A DNA stretch of 64,000 nucleotides from an uncultured Eggerthellaceae bacterium (lineage in GTDB: Bacteria; Actinomycetota; Coriobacteriia; Coriobacteriales; Eggerthellaceae): NCBI GenBank assembly GCA_949840905.1, contig CATKXW010000004.1, forward strand, positions 1 through 64,000, given 5' to 3'. The notes beneath the pieces were generated by a model. The model saw nothing but the letters and a program-made list of their open reading frames with translations, was not told the origin of the DNA and made no database searches. Position 1 is the first letter of the stretch, and each line of letters begins with the position of its first letter. Made by a program: the position numbers and the translations under genes. Positions 29,240 through 39,271 of this stretch are shown piece after piece.

Positions 29240-31804
29240 ATGAAAGCCTATAACCCCCATGAGATAGAGCCGCGTCTGCAGTTGCAGTGGGAAGAGAGCG
29301 GCCTGTATGCGGTGGACGAAACGTCTTCTGCGCCGCGGAAGTACGTGTTGGAGATGTTCCCGTATCCGTCGGGCGACATCCACATGGGTCATGTGAGCAA
29401 CTACACCTATGGTGACCTGGTGGCGCGTTACTCGCGCATGCGCGGGTTCAACGTGCTGCATCCCATGGGCTGGGACGCGTTCGGGCTGCCGGCCGAGAAT
29501 GCGGCCATCAAGCATCATTCGCACCCTGCTACCTGGACCTATGCCAACATCGACACCCAGCGCGAGAGCTTCAAGCGCATGGGTTTCAGCTACGATTGGG
29601 ATCGCACCGTGGTGGCGTGCGACCCGGAGTACTACCGCTGGGGCCAGTGGCTGTTCTTGAAATTCTGGGAGCGCGGCTTGGTGGAGCGGCGTAACAGCCC
29701 CGTGAACTGGTGTCCCGATTGCGGCACCGTGCTGGCGAACGAGCAGGTGATCGAGGGGCGCTGCTGGCGCTGTGACAGCGAGGTGCAGAAGCGCGACCTG
29801 ACCCAGTGGTACTTCAAGATCACCGATTACGCCGAGGAGCTGCTGAGCGACCTCGACCAGCTGGACGGTTGGCCGGAGCGCGTGAAGCAGCAGCAGGCGA
29901 ACTGGATAGGTAAGAGCGAAGGCGCGCAGGTCGATTTCGAGCTGCTGAGCGCGCAAGGCGAGCCTACCGGCGAGACCATCACCGTGTTCACCACGCGCGC
30001 CGACACGCTGTTCGGCTGCTCGTTCTTCGTGCTGGCACCGGAGTACGCGGGGTTGCATGAACTGGTGGCGGGCACCGAATACGAGCAGCCCGTGATGGAG
30101 CTAGTGGAGGCCGCTGCCAAGGTGAGCGCGGTGGAGCGCGCCCAGGGCGACCATGAGAAGCACGGCGTGTTCACCGGTCGCTATGTGGCAAACCCAGTGA
30201 ACGGTGAGAAGGTACCCGTGTGGGTGGCCGATTACGTGATCGCCGATTACGGCACCGGTGCGGTGATGGCCGTGCCCTGTGGTGACCAGCGCGACTTCGA
30301 GTTCGCCCGCAAGTACGACCTGCCCATCATCCCCATCATCTTGAGCGAGGACGACCCGCTCTACGATTCGTTGAAGGACGAGCGCGGCCGCGCCGTGACC
30401 GCGGTGGACTGGCCCGAGGCCTATGCCGCCGAGGGCGTGTTGGTGCAGTCGGGCGAGTTCACGGGCATGACCGGCGGCAAGCATTCCGAGGGAGAGGCTG
30501 CCGTGGTGGCTTTCCTGGAGAAGTCGGGCCGCGGGCGTCGCGCGACGGAGTACCGCTTGCGCGATTGGCTCATCAGCCGCCAGCGCTATTGGGGCAACCC
30601 CATCCCTGCCATCCATTGCGAGAAGTGCGGCGTGGTGCCGGTTCCCGAGGCCGATCTGCCCGTGCGCCTTCCTGAAGACATCGATTTGGCAGCGGGCGAG
30701 ACCTTGGCCACCCATGCCGGCTTCGTGAACACCACGTGCCCGGTGTGCGGTGCTGCTGCCAAGCGCGAGACCGACACCATGGATACGTTCACGTGTTCGA
30801 GCTGGTATTACATGCGCTATACCGATCCGCACAACGAGAACGCGCCCTTCGAGCCCGCGAAGGCGAACGCGTGGATGCCGGTGGACCAGTACATCGGCGG
30901 CATCGAGCACGCCATCTTGCATCTGCTGTACAGCCGCTTCTATACGAAGGTGCTGCGCGATTGCGGCATGCTCGATTTCGACGAGCCGTTCACGAACCTG
31001 TTGTGCCAGGGCATGGTGCTGGATTCGCACGGCGATGTCATGAGCAAGAGCAAGGGCAACGTGGTGTCGCCCGAGGAGATGATCGCGGCGTATGGCGCTG
31101 ACGCGGTGCGCGCGGCCATGCTGTTCATGGGCCCTCCCGACAAGGAGAAGCTGTGGAACGAGGACGGCCTGGCGGGCATGTACAAGTTCCTGAACCGTGC
31201 ATGGCGCATCGTGTGCGACCTGGTGGGGCAGGCCGGTGAGGAGACGCTGTTCGGCGGCGAAGAGGCGACCCCGGAGGTGACCCATGCCGCCATGGACGAA
31301 CTGCGTCGTGAGCGCCACCGCGTGGTGGGCAAGGTGAGCGACGACTTCGATCGTAACAGCTTCAACACGGCCATCGCCGCCATCATGGAGCTGGTGAACG
31401 CGACATCGCCGTTTTTGCGCGCGGCTTCGCCCGAGCGGCGCTTGGGTTGCGATCGCGCCGGGTCGTTCAGCCGCGAGGTGGCCGAGGTGCTGGTGAAATT
31501 GATGGCTCCCATCGCTCCGCACTGGGCCGAGGAGCTGTGGCAGACCGTTCTGGGCGGTGCCGGCAGCTCGGTGCACACCCAGTCGTGGCCGGAGTTCGAT
31601 CCCGCCATGGCCGCAGCTGATGAGGTGGAGCTGGCCGTGCAGGTGAACGGCAAGGTGAAAGCGAAGATCACCGTGGCTGCCGACGCTACCGAGGATGCGG
31701 TGAAGGCTGCTGCTCAGGAGGCGGTGAGCAACGCGCTGGATGGCAAGCAGGTACGCAAGGTGGTGTATGTAGCGGGCCGTTTGGTGAACATCGTCGCTGG
31801 CTAG
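29240..31804 (+). CDS. leuS: leucyl-tRNA synthetase
   Basis: Charges tRNA-Leu with leucine. I take ATG 29240 ([14 protein letters not shown]), where family similarity begins, rather than ATG 29204; this gives 854 aa, normal for bacterial LeuRS. The class I HIGH signature is seen as [19 protein letters not shown] (~residue 40) and KMSKS as [15 protein letters not shown] (~residue 600). Between them lie the zinc-type CPDCG/CWRC and CEKCG/CPVCG pairs and the CP1 editing domain with TTRADTLFG and [10 protein letters not shown]. The C-terminal segment is [11 protein letters not shown]. The ribosome binding site (GTAGGGAAG) is moderate. Confidence 0.96.
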   Translation: MKAYNPHEIEPRLQLQWEESGLYAVDETSSAPRKYVLEMFPYPSGDIHMGHVSNYTYGDLVARYSRMRGFNVLHPMGWDAFGLPAENAAIKHHSHPATWTYANIDTQRESFKRMGFSYDWDRTVVACDPEYYRWGQWLFLKFWERGLVERRNSPVNWCPDCGTVLANEQVIEGRCWRCDSEVQKRDLTQWYFKITDYAEELLSDLDQLDGWPERVKQQQANWIGKSEGAQVDFELLSAQGEPTGETITVFTTRADTLFGCSFFVLAPEYAGLHELVAGTEYEQPVMELVEAAAKVSAVERAQGDHEKHGVFTGRYVANPVNGEKVPVWVADYVIADYGTGAVMAVPCGDQRDFEFARKYDLPIIPIILSEDDPLYDSLKDERGRAVTAVDWPEAYAAEGVLVQSGEFTGMTGGKHSEGEAAVVAFLEKSGRGRRATEYRLRDWLISRQRYWGNPIPAIHCEKCGVVPVPEADLPVRLPEDIDLAAGETLATHAGFVNTTCPVCGAAAKRETDTMDTFTCSSWYYMRYTDPHNENAPFEPAKANAWMPVDQYIGGIEHAILHLLYSRFYTKVLRDCGMLDFDEPFTNLLCQGMVLDSHGDVMSKSKGNVVSPEEMIAAYGADAVRAAMLFMGPPDKEKLWNEDGLAGMYKFLNRAWRIVCDLVGQAGEETLFGGEEATPEVTHAAMDELRRERHRVVGKVSDDFDRNSFNTAIAAIMELVNATSPFLRAASPERRLGCDRAGSFSREVAEVLVKLMAPIAPHWAEELWQTVLGGAGSSVHTQSWPEFDPAMAAADEVELAVQVNGKVKAKITVAADATEDAVKAAAQEAVSNALDGKQVRKVVYVAGRLVNIVAG

Positions 31805-31886
31805 GTTCTTCCAATGGGCGTTTCTTGGCTCGTTCGGCGGAACTCTTTTCTCGGCGTGGTGCTGTTTGTTGCGTTATCCTTAGGGG

Positions 31887-32531
31887 ATGAAGACAGAGTT
31901 CTTGCATTCTCCGGTGTTCCGCGCTATCGCGGTGGTGCTGGCCGTGCTCGCGGCCATGCTGGTAGTGGTGGCGGTGACGAATGCCTACACGATACTCTCC
32001 ACGCGCGATGACGTGCATCGTGTGTCGTATTACGCCGATGACCATTACAACGGCATCGTGGTGCTGGGCGCATCGGTGCTGCCCGATGGTACCCCTTCTG
32101 ACATCCTGGCGGACCGCTTGGAGGTGGCGTGCGACTTGTACGAGGTGGGAGCGGCCGACTGCATCATCGTGAGCGGCGGTACGCAGGGGGCTTATAACGA
32201 GCCGGAGGCCATGCGCGATTATTGTATGCAGATGGGCGTGCCCGCCAGCGCCATCCTTCTCGACACCAACGGCTACGATACTTACGCCTCCATGTACAAC
32301 GCGCGCTATGAGTTCGACATGGACAGCGTGATCGTGGTGACCCAGGCGTACCATCTGTATCGGGCGCTGGCCACCGCGAAGGGCTTGGGGATGGAGGCCT
32401 ACGGCGTGGCTGCCGATAAGGGCAACTATGACGACCAGGCTTCATACAGCGTGCGCGAGGTGTTCTCGCGCACCGTAGATTGCATCATGACCCTGTTCAA
32501 GATGCCGCCCAGAGGGGCGGCCGCAGCGTAG
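31887..32531 (+). CDS. membrane-anchored DUF218 (SanA/YdcF-like) protein
   Basis: A 214-aa protein with one N-terminal membrane helix (~residues 10-32) and an extracytoplasmic DUF218 domain. Visible motifs are NGIVVLGASVLPDGTPS, the IIVSGG loop, NEPEAM and the VVTQAYHLYRAL helix. DUF218 proteins include E. coli SanA (vancomycin resistance, envelope barrier) and YdcF; the reaction is not settled. ATG 31887 follows TTAGGGG closely. It lies 82 bp after leuS and 45 bp before the serine acetyltransferase on the same strand. Confidence 0.85.
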   Translation: MKTEFLHSPVFRAIAVVLAVLAAMLVVVAVTNAYTILSTRDDVHRVSYYADDHYNGIVVLGASVLPDGTPSDILADRLEVACDLYEVGAADCIIVSGGTQGAYNEPEAMRDYCMQMGVPASAILLDTNGYDTYASMYNARYEFDMDSVIVVTQAYHLYRALATAKGLGMEAYGVAADKGNYDDQASYSVREVFSRTVDCIMTLFKMPPRGAAAA

Positions 32532-32576
32532 CGAAGGGCCGCCACCTTCGAGCGCTCGACCCAAAGGAGAGAACCA

Positions 32577-33526
32577 TGTTCGGCGACAATCTTGAGCGCA
32601 TCGTCCAAGGCATCGAGAAGAACTACGAGGTAGATGAGATATTCTTCACGAAGCCGGGGCGGCGCTTCCCGAATCGGCAGGCTATCAAGGATATGTTGAA
32701 AGAGCTGCGGCGCGTGCTGTTCCCGGGGTATTTCGGTGAGGAGATGTTGTCGGAGCTGACGAGCCCGTCGTATTTCATCGGAGAGACGCTGATCCGTATC
32801 GAGCGCGTGCTGCGGGCGCAGATACTGCTGGCGCTCACCTACACTTCTGACGACCGCGACGCGATGCTCGCCGACGAGGCGGCGGGCGACCTGGCCAGCA
32901 GCTGCGGTGCAGCCAAGACCATCTCTGACCGGGCGAGCGAGATATGCACCGTGTTCTTCGACGAGCTGCCGAGCATCCAGCGCAAGCTGCTCACCGACGT
33001 GCAGGCCATCTTCGACGGCGACCCAGCGGCTGGCTCGAAAGAGGAGATCATCTTCGCCTATCCGGGGCTGTATGCCATCTACGTGCATCGCATCGCTCAT
33101 GTGTTGTATCAGCAGAACGTACCCATCATCCCGCGCATCATGAGCGAGCTGGCTCACTCCGGCACCGGCATCGACATCGCGCCGGGGGCGACCATCGGCG
33201 AGTACTTCTGCATCGACCACGGTACCGGCGTGGTGGTGGGCGAGACCACCGTGATAGGCGATCACGTGAAGCTGTACCAAGGCGTCACGCTGGGCGCGCT
33301 CTCTACGCGCGGCGGCCAGCGCCTGAGCGGCGTGAAGCGTCATCCCACCATCGAGGATGATGTGACCATCTACTCCAATGCCAGCGTGCTGGGTGGCGAG
33401 ACCGTCATCGGGAAGGGGTCGGTGATCGCCGGTTCCACGTTCGTGACGTTCAGCGTGCCGCCCAATTCGCGCGTGACCGTGAAGGAGCAGGAGATATCCG
33501 TGCGCCAGCCAGGAGAGCGCGACTAG
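32577..33526 (+). CDS. epsC: serine O-acetyltransferase, EpsC type
   Basis: Acetylates L-serine with acetyl-CoA to give O-acetylserine, the precursor of cysteine. 316 aa from ATG 32577, preceded by AAAGGAG. The N-terminal half is a long helical domain, followed by a left-handed beta-helix with hexapeptide repeats (GIDIAPGATIGEYFCIDHGT, VVGETTVIGDHVKLYQGVTL) and the catalytic His in DIAPGAT-x5-FCIDHGTG. The long N-terminus is typical of the EpsC/SAT form of anaerobes rather than short CysE. No cysK is nearby. Regulation is not visible. Confidence 0.9.
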
Positions 33527-33527
33527 A

Positions 33528-33765
33528 TCGGGCAGGTTGGTGCGGATAGCGGGAGCTTCGATCGGGCCGGTGCGGATAGCAGGGAGCTTTCGGGCAGGCT
33601 GATGCGAATAGTGGGACTTTCAGACAAGATGGTGCGAATTTCGGGGGGCGCTTCGGTCAGGTTGGTGCAAGTTTTCTGCGAGGGGTCGGCAAGTCGGTGC
33701 AAATTGTGAGAATTTCGGGCAAGTTGGTGCAAATTTCGGGAGTTTTGTACAATTTGCTCGTCTGA
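33528..33765. repeat. degenerate tandem-repeat array (~30-34 bp units)
   Basis: About seven imperfect head-to-tail units share the core (G)TTGGTGCAAATTTCGGGAG. Copies nearest the terminator are closest to this core, while those nearest the epsC stop have drifted to GGTGCGGATAGCGGGAG. An inverted, related copy lies beyond the terminator at about 33850-33885 (complement CTGGTGCAAATTTTGCGAGC). There is no constant spacer pattern and no cas gene, so it is not a CRISPR. It occupies the 3' untranslated region of epsC. Confidence 0.75.
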
Positions 33766-33768
33766 TCG

Positions 33769-33798
33769 AAACCCCTGGTCGATCGTGACCAGGGGTTT
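33769..33798. terminator. bidirectional intrinsic terminator
   Basis: AAACCCCTGGTC (33769-33780) and GACCAGGGGTTT (33787-33798) form a perfect 12-bp stem with a 6-nt loop. TTTTC follows on the plus strand and GAAAC precedes it, so it could work in both directions. It closes the epsC transcript and separates it from the nickel operon. Confidence 0.88.
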
Positions 33799-33975
33799 TC
33801 TTACGCTTGCGATTTCGAACATCGTTATCTGCCCGGATTTCGCGGCTCATTTTGTACAAAGCTCGCAAAATTTGCACCAGTTCGTCGAAAAAGCGGATAG
33901 AAGCGTTGAAAACGGAGCCCATAACGTCTTGGAGTCGCCGTTGAGCCAGGGAAAGCGCAACTGGCCCTCTCGAAT

Positions 33976-34002
33976 GTGTTACGATTCCCGTATTCGTAAT
34001 AC
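33976..34002 (+). promoter_or_regulatory. candidate operator of the nickel importer operon
   Basis: GTGTTACGA (33976-33984), nine unrelated bases, then TCGTAATAC (33994-34002): 9-bp inverted arms with one mismatch. It ends 20 bp before ATG 34023, just ahead of the ribosome binding site GGGAGG. Position and symmetry suggest repression by a metal sensor. The size is compatible with a Fur/Zur-family or NikR-like dimer, but I cannot assign the regulator. Confidence 0.5.
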
Positions 34003-34022
34003 CTTCAGGGAGGAACGGGCAT

Positions 34023-35657
34023 ATGGGACTCAGGAGAGTGGGCGCTGCGGCGCTAGCGCTGGTGCTTTGCTTCGGGTTGGTGGGCTGCGGCGGCCAACAG
34101 GAGCATGTAGAAAGCGCTCAAGGACGGGATGACACCTCGGGCATCTCTACCGTCACCGTATCCATGACGCCGAGCTCTGAGCCGGCGGCAGGGTTTGACC
34201 CGCTGGTGGGCTGGGGCGCAGGCGAGCATGTGCATGAGCCGTTGATCCAGTCGACGCTGATCACCACCGATAACGAGCTCAATTTCCAGAACGACCTGGC
34301 CACCTCCTATGGCTGTTCCGATGATGGCATGACCTGGACGTTTCATATCCGTGATGATGTGAAGTTCAGCGACGGCGAGCCGTTGACAGCGGCCGATGTG
34401 GCCTTCACCATCAACGGCATCGTCAACGGGGCAGCGGCTGAGGCCGACCTTTCCATGGTGCGCGAGGCCGTGGCCACCGACGATACCACCTGCGTGCTGC
34501 ATCTGGTGCGGCCCAACAATGCGCTGATATACACCCTAGCGGTGGTGGGCATCGTGCCGGAGCATGCTTATGGGCCCGAGTATGGGGAGCATCCCGTCGG
34601 CAGTGGCCGCTACCTGCTTGAAGAGTGGAAGCGCGGCGAGCAGGTCATCCTGCGAGCGAACCCCGACTACTATGGCGAGAAGCCTTCTATCGAGCGTCTG
34701 GTGGTAGTGTTCATGGAGGAGGACGCGTCGCTAGCGGCGGCGCAGGCCGGGGTGGTGGATGTGGCCTATACCTCGGCTCAGCTGGCGGCCAACGTGCCTT
34801 CCGGCTATGGACTGCTGAACTGCAAGTCGGTGGATTCTCGCGGTATATCGCTGCCGAGCATGCCAATGAGCAGCGCAGGCAAAGTGGTCGATGGTGACAT
34901 GGCATATCAGGTGGGGAACGAGGTGACCAGCGATATCGCCGTGCGACGGGCGCTGAACTACGGGGTGGATAGGGATCGCATGATCGAGCATGTGCTGAAT
35001 GGCTATGGCACCCCGGCCTATTCCGTGAGCGATGGAACCCCGTGGTATAACGAGGCCATGGCCGTGCAGACCGATGTGGAGCAGGCCAAGGCGTTGCTCG
35101 AGGAAGGCGGCTGGACGCTCGGAGAAGACGGCGTGCGCTCTAAGGAGGGCGTGACCTGCGGGTTCGATCTGTACTACGCTGCAGGCGACTCTACACGACA
35201 GGCGCTGGCATACGATGTTGCTGAGCAATGTGCGCAGTTGGGCATCGCGGTGACGCCGAAGGGCGCGTCGTGGGATGACATCTATCCGCGCCAGTATACC
35301 GATCCGGTGCTGTGGGGGTGGGGCTCGAACTCGCCGGTGGAGCTGTACGAGCTAACTTATTCCAAGGGCTGGGGAAACTATCCTTGCTACGAGAGCGCCG
35401 AGGTGGACGCTGCGTTGGAGGCAGCCCAGGCGGCTTCGTCCATCGAAGCATCCTATCCCTTCTACCAGAAAGCGCAGTGGGATCCGACCACCGGCACGGG
35501 CGTGGCACCCCAGGGGGCGGCGACGTGGCTCTGGCTGGCGAACGTGGATCATCTGTATTTCGCGCGGGAAGGCCTGCTGGTGGCCGACCAGAAGCCCCAT
35601 CCACATGGTCATGGTTGGTCGCTGGTGAACAATATCGACAAATGGTCGTGGGCGTAA
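34023..35657 (+). CDS. nickel/peptide-type ABC substrate-binding lipoprotein
   Basis: A 544-aa SBP_bac_5 family lipoprotein with a lipobox ending LVGC (Cys22). It delivers its ligand to the permeases encoded next. Landmarks are TWTFHIRDDVKFSDGEPLTA and AIxRALNYGVDRD-like blocks. Near the C-terminus lies a His-rich motif, HPHGHGW, followed by LVNNIDKWSW, which I associate with nickel-type members of this family rather than peptide binders. The ribosome binding site GGGAGGAACGGG is good, and a candidate palindromic operator lies directly upstream. Peptide uptake remains possible. Confidence 0.82.
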   Translation: MGLRRVGAAALALVLCFGLVGCGGQQEHVESAQGRDDTSGISTVTVSMTPSSEPAAGFDPLVGWGAGEHVHEPLIQSTLITTDNELNFQNDLATSYGCSDDGMTWTFHIRDDVKFSDGEPLTAADVAFTINGIVNGAAAEADLSMVREAVATDDTTCVLHLVRPNNALIYTLAVVGIVPEHAYGPEYGEHPVGSGRYLLEEWKRGEQVILRANPDYYGEKPSIERLVVVFMEEDASLAAAQAGVVDVAYTSAQLAANVPSGYGLLNCKSVDSRGISLPSMPMSSAGKVVDGDMAYQVGNEVTSDIAVRRALNYGVDRDRMIEHVLNGYGTPAYSVSDGTPWYNEAMAVQTDVEQAKALLEEGGWTLGEDGVRSKEGVTCGFDLYYAAGDSTRQALAYDVAEQCAQLGIAVTPKGASWDDIYPRQYTDPVLWGWGSNSPVELYELTYSKGWGNYPCYESAEVDAALEAAQAASSIEASYPFYQKAQWDPTTGTGVAPQGAATWLWLANVDHLYFAREGLLVADQKPHPHGHGWSLVNNIDKWSWA

Positions 35658-35814
35658 GACGGCTCCTGTTGCGGTCGTCGCGGTGCGCCGTTGCGTCGAT
35701 CTCTTTTGGCGCGGCCGCGGCAGGAAGCTTTAGAGACCCTCTGTTTTTGGAGATAGACCCTTGGGTCATGCTATGGCGGGCTTCGCGAACGTGCATTCAC
35801 AAGGAGGATCATCG

Positions 35815-36795
35815 GTGAGATTCGCGGTTCGCAACATCGGACGGTTCCTGTTGCTCATGCTGTTGGTGAGCCTGGTCACGTTCACCCTGGTCTCTGCGGC
35901 ACCTATCGACCCTTTGCAGGTGAACGTAGGACAGGCGGCGCTCATGCAGATGAGCGACGAGAAGCGTGCGCAACTGGCCGCGTTCTGGGGGGCCGACCGA
36001 CCCATGTACGAGCGCTACGTCGAGTGGCTGGGTGCTGCGCTCCAAGGTGACCTGGGCATGAGCTTGCGCTATAACCGCCCGGTCGTACAGGTGCTGGCCG
36101 AGCGCGCCGCGAACACGCTGGCGCTGATGGCCGTAGCCTGGGTGCTCTCCGGCGTCATCGGGTTCGCGCTGGGCGTGCTGGCCGGCGTGCGGAAGGGGAG
36201 CTGGATCGATCGGCTCGTGCGTGGCTATTGCTTCGTGCTGGCCGCCAGTCCCACCTTCTGGATCGGACTGGTGTTCTTGGTGGTGTTCGCGGTGAACCTC
36301 GGGTGGTTCCCCATCGGATTCTCTTCCCCTATCGGGGCGCTATCCACCGAGGTGAGCTTCGTCGATGCACTGCATCATATGGCGTTGCCGGCGCTGACGT
36401 TGTCGCTGGTGGGAGTGGCGAACATCGCGCTGCATACCCGCGAGAAGACAGTGGAGGTGATGGAGAGCCCCTATGTGCGCTATGCGCTGGCCCGTGGCGA
36501 GGGGATGGGCTCCATCGTGCGGCGTCACGTGCTGCGCAATGTGTCGCTGCCGTTCACGACGTTGCAGTTCGCCCAGATAGCCGAAATATTCGGCGGCTCG
36601 GTGCTGGTAGAAGAGGTGTTCAGCTATCCCGGCCTCGGTCAGGCGGCCGTGACGGCTGGGTTAGGCGGTGACGTGGCTCTTCTGGTGGGCATCGCGCTGT
36701 TCTCGGCGGCTCTGGTGTTCGGAGGGAACTTGGTGGCGAACCTTATCTACGGTGTCATCGACCCGCGCATGCGCAAGGAGGTGCTCCATGGCTGA
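35815..36795 (+). CDS. ABC importer permease, NikB/DppB-like
   Basis: Inner-membrane permease of 326 aa. GTG 35815 is chosen because AAGGAGG (35801-35807) lies 7 nt before it; the open frame upstream has no good site. The protein has six predicted helices, the TMD motif region (ASPTFWIGLVFL), the EAA-type cytoplasmic loop (YVRYALARGEGMGSIVRRHVL) and the end EEVFSYPGLGQ. It follows the binding protein by about 157 bp and overlaps the next permease gene by 8 bp. Confidence 0.88.
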   Translation: MRFAVRNIGRFLLLMLLVSLVTFTLVSAAPIDPLQVNVGQAALMQMSDEKRAQLAAFWGADRPMYERYVEWLGAALQGDLGMSLRYNRPVVQVLAERAANTLALMAVAWVLSGVIGFALGVLAGVRKGSWIDRLVRGYCFVLAASPTFWIGLVFLVVFAVNLGWFPIGFSSPIGALSTEVSFVDALHHMALPALTLSLVGVANIALHTREKTVEVMESPYVRYALARGEGMGSIVRRHVLRNVSLPFTTLQFAQIAEIFGGSVLVEEVFSYPGLGQAAVTAGLGGDVALLVGIALFSAALVFGGNLVANLIYGVIDPRMRKEVLHG

Positions 36796-37648
36796 ACGAG
36801 CGGCGTTGCTGTCGGCTCCTCGTCGGACGTTCGTGCCCGACCGCGCTCGTACTCTCGTGCTATGCATCGCCTTCGCGGGGGCGCTGGGGGCCATCGTGGT
36901 GGCGGGCATGATGGTGGAGCCGGTGGCTATGACCTCCGATCTAGCGCAGAAGAACCTGCCGCCTTCCTGGGCGCACCCCTTCGGCACCGACCAGCTCGGC
37001 CGCGACATGCTCTGCCGCACCTTGGCGGGGCTTTCCCTCAGCATAGTGGTGGGACTGGTGGCCGCAGTGGCGTCAGCCTTGATCGCGGTGGTGCTGGGTG
37101 CGGTGGCAGCGCTGGGCGGCCGACGTGCTGATGATGCTGTGAGCCTGCTGATCGATCTGATGATGGGAATCCCTCATATCGTGTTGCTGCTGCTGATATC
37201 TTTCGCCTTGGGCAAGGGCTTTTGGGGCGTCACCATCGGCGTGGCGCTGACCCATTGGCCGAACCTGGCCCGCGTCATGCGCGCCGAGATGCTCCAATGC
37301 AAGCAGGCGCCCTACGTGGAAGCGGCGCGGAAGCTGGGCGTGGGCGCGGTGCGCATCGCCTGGCACCACATGGTGCCCTACATCCTGCCGCAATTGGTGG
37401 TGGGGCTGGTGCTGCTGTTCCCTCACGCGATCCTGCATGAGGCGGCTATCACGTTCTTGGGGTTCGGGCTGTCGCCAGAGCAGCCGGCGATCGGCATCAT
37501 CCTGAGCGAGTCGATGGCGTATCTGTCGAGCGGCATGTGGTGGCTGGCCATTCTGCCGGGCGTTGCGCTGGTGGTCGTGGTGATGGCCTTCGACGCGGTG
37601 GGCCATGGCTTGCGCCGCCTGGTCGATCCCGCCCATGCACAGGATTGA
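36788..37648 (+). CDS. ABC importer permease, NikC/DppC-like
   Basis: Second permease subunit, 286 aa. ATG 36788 lies inside the end of the previous gene, with AAGGAGGTG about 5 nt before it. Motifs: HPFGTDQLGRDMLCRTLAG near residue 60, typical of the NikC/DppC N-terminal region; the EAA loop (YVEAARKLGVGAVRIAWHHM); and EAAITFLGFGLSPEQPAIG near the end. It should form a heterodimer with the 35815 product. Confidence 0.9.
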   Translation: MAERAALLSAPRRTFVPDRARTLVLCIAFAGALGAIVVAGMMVEPVAMTSDLAQKNLPPSWAHPFGTDQLGRDMLCRTLAGLSLSIVVGLVAAVASALIAVVLGAVAALGGRRADDAVSLLIDLMMGIPHIVLLLLISFALGKGFWGVTIGVALTHWPNLARVMRAEMLQCKQAPYVEAARKLGVGAVRIAWHHMVPYILPQLVVGLVLLFPHAILHEAAITFLGFGLSPEQPAIGIILSESMAYLSSGMWWLAILPGVALVVVVMAFDAVGHGLRRLVDPAHAQD

Positions 37649-37655
37649 GGATGCT

Positions 37656-38678
37656 ATGACCGAGACCATGCACCACAACGTCCACCGGGCCCAAGAGCGC
37701 CATCATCATCACACCCATGCCCACGACACGCGGCACGGCGGTGACCATCATCTGTTGCAGGTGGAAGACCTCACCATCTCCTTCCGCCGCTACGATGATG
37801 CGGAAAGGGGCCTTCGTCGCTTTTGGAGCGCGCGCCGGAAGGGAGCGGCGGGGGCTTCGGAGAAGGCGGGGCCAGCTCGCTCTCTGCTAGCGACGCTTTC
37901 CGTGCAGCATGAGGTGGCGGTGCTCAAAGGAGTGAACCTAGCGGTGCACGTGGGGGAGGTGGTAGCCGTGGTGGGCGCTTCGGGGGCGGGCAAGACCCTG
38001 CTGGCCGATGCGGTGCTGGGGCTGTTCGACCCCCATGCCACGGTGCGAGGACGCCTGTGGTTCGACGGCGTGGAGCAAACGGCGGAGAGCTTGCGGAAGC
38101 TTCGCGGGAAGCGGATAGCTCTGATCCCTCAGAGCGTGGCGAGCCTCGATCCGCTCATGAAGGTGGGGGCGCAGGTGCGCGGTGCGGCTCATGGGGTCGA
38201 GAAGGAGCAGCGTGCAGCTCGTCAGCGCGAGCTCTTCGAGCGCTATGGGCTGGATGAAGAGGTGGCCGGCCTCTACCCTTCCCAGCTGTCGGGCGGCATG
38301 GCCCGGCGCGTGCTGTTGTGCTGCGCGCTCATGGAGGAGCCGCAGCTCATCATAGCCGATGAGCCTACGGTCGGACTCGACCTCGACCGCGCGACGGATG
38401 CACTGGCCGACCTGCGCGCCTTCGCCGACGGGGGCGGTGGCGTCATGCTCATCACCCATGATATCGAGCTGGCCCTGCGGGTGGCCGATCGGGTAGCGGT
38501 GTTCCATGACGGCACAGTGGTCGAGGAGACGGCCGTGGCGAGCTTCGCCGCGCCCGAGCTGCTGGAACATCCTTTCAGCCGTGCTCTGTGGCACGCCCTT
38601 CCCGAGCATGGTCTGCGCGTCGACGGCGGTGGTGCGAATGCGGTGTCTTCGCAGATGGGGGAGGAGCAGCCATGCTAG
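37656..38678 (+). CDS. ABC importer ATPase, NikD-like, with His-rich N-terminus
   Basis: Cytoplasmic ATPase of 340 aa driving the importer. ATG 37656 lies 8 bp after the previous stop. The first 32 residues are unusually His-rich (MHHNVHRAQERHHHHTHAH, then HGGDHH), a probable metal-binding extension that supports nickel or another transition metal as substrate. Walker A is GASGAGKT, the signature LSGGM and Walker B LIIADEP; the H-loop is THD. An Ala/Gly/Arg-rich insertion (~residues 45-75) lies between the first strand and Walker A. It overlaps the next gene by 7 bp. Confidence 0.88.
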   Translation: MTETMHHNVHRAQERHHHHTHAHDTRHGGDHHLLQVEDLTISFRRYDDAERGLRRFWSARRKGAAGASEKAGPARSLLATLSVQHEVAVLKGVNLAVHVGEVVAVVGASGAGKTLLADAVLGLFDPHATVRGRLWFDGVEQTAESLRKLRGKRIALIPQSVASLDPLMKVGAQVRGAAHGVEKEQRAARQRELFERYGLDEEVAGLYPSQLSGGMARRVLLCCALMEEPQLIIADEPTVGLDLDRATDALADLRAFADGGGGVMLITHDIELALRVADRVAVFHDGTVVEETAVASFAAPELLEHPFSRALWHALPEHGLRVDGGGANAVSSQMGEEQPC

Positions 38679-39271
38679 AAGGCCGTCATATCACCTACGC
38701 GCCAGACGGCAAGACGACGGTGCTGCACGACGTGAGCCTGACCGTGGCACCGGAGGAGCGAGTGGCTTTGGTGGCACCTTCGGGAGCCGGCAAGACCACG
38801 CTGTGCCGCATCCTTGCCGGGTATCTACGGCCTGACAGCGGAGAAGTGCTGGTGGACGGCGTTCCGCTCCCGAGTATGGGCCGCTGCCCCGTGCAGCTCA
38901 TCGGCCAGCATCCTGAGCTGGCGCTCGACCCGCGCATGACCGTGGCAGCCTCCCTTGCCGAAGCGGGAGAGACGGATGCGGCGCTGTTGGAGCGCGTGGG
39001 CGTGCAACGGCAGTGGATGGGCCGCTATCCGCGGGAGCTCTCGGGTGGCGAGCTGCAGCGCATTTGCATCGCGCGCGCCTTGTTGGCGCATCCGCGCTAT
39101 CTGGTGGCCGATGAGATGACCACCAGCCTCGATGTGGTCACCCAAGCGCGCATTTGGGCTGTCGTGCTCGAAGAGCTCGCCGCGAACGGTGCCGGTCTGC
39201 TCATGGTCACCCACTCCCCAGCCCTCACCCAGCGCCTCGCCACTTGCGTGGTGCAGCTCGGTCGTCCATAA
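38672..39271 (+). CDS. ABC importer ATPase, NikE-like
   Basis: Second ATPase subunit, 199 aa, short for the family (usually 250 or more). ATG 38672 overlaps the previous stop and follows GGGGGAGGAG. Walker A is APSGAGKTT, the signature LSGGELQR, Walker B LVADEMTTSLD and the H-loop THS. It lacks the C-terminal oligopeptide-ABC extension. It pairs with the His-rich ATPase. No convincing terminator follows before the toxin-antitoxin promoter. Confidence 0.87.
   Translation: MLEGRHITYAPDGKTTVLHDVSLTVAPEERVALVAPSGAGKTTLCRILAGYLRPDSGEVLVDGVPLPSMGRCPVQLIGQHPELALDPRMTVAASLAEAGETDAALLERVGVQRQWMGRYPRELSGGELQRICIARALLAHPRYLVADEMTTSLDVVTQARIWAVVLEELAANGAGLLMVTHSPALTQRLATCVVQLGRP

Noticed and set aside
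30101-31576. 491-codon minus-strand frame opposite leuS
   Set aside because: Complement of conserved leuS motifs; no independent similarity.
33528-33765. Possible CRISPR array
   Set aside because: Units are adjacent and degenerate with no unique spacers of constant length, and no cas genes are present.
33523-33922. Small minus-strand frames translating the repeats (blocks like NSRNLHQLA)
   Set aside because: The apparent protein repeats come from the DNA tandem repeats; two frames give equally repetitive products and neither has a ribosome binding site.
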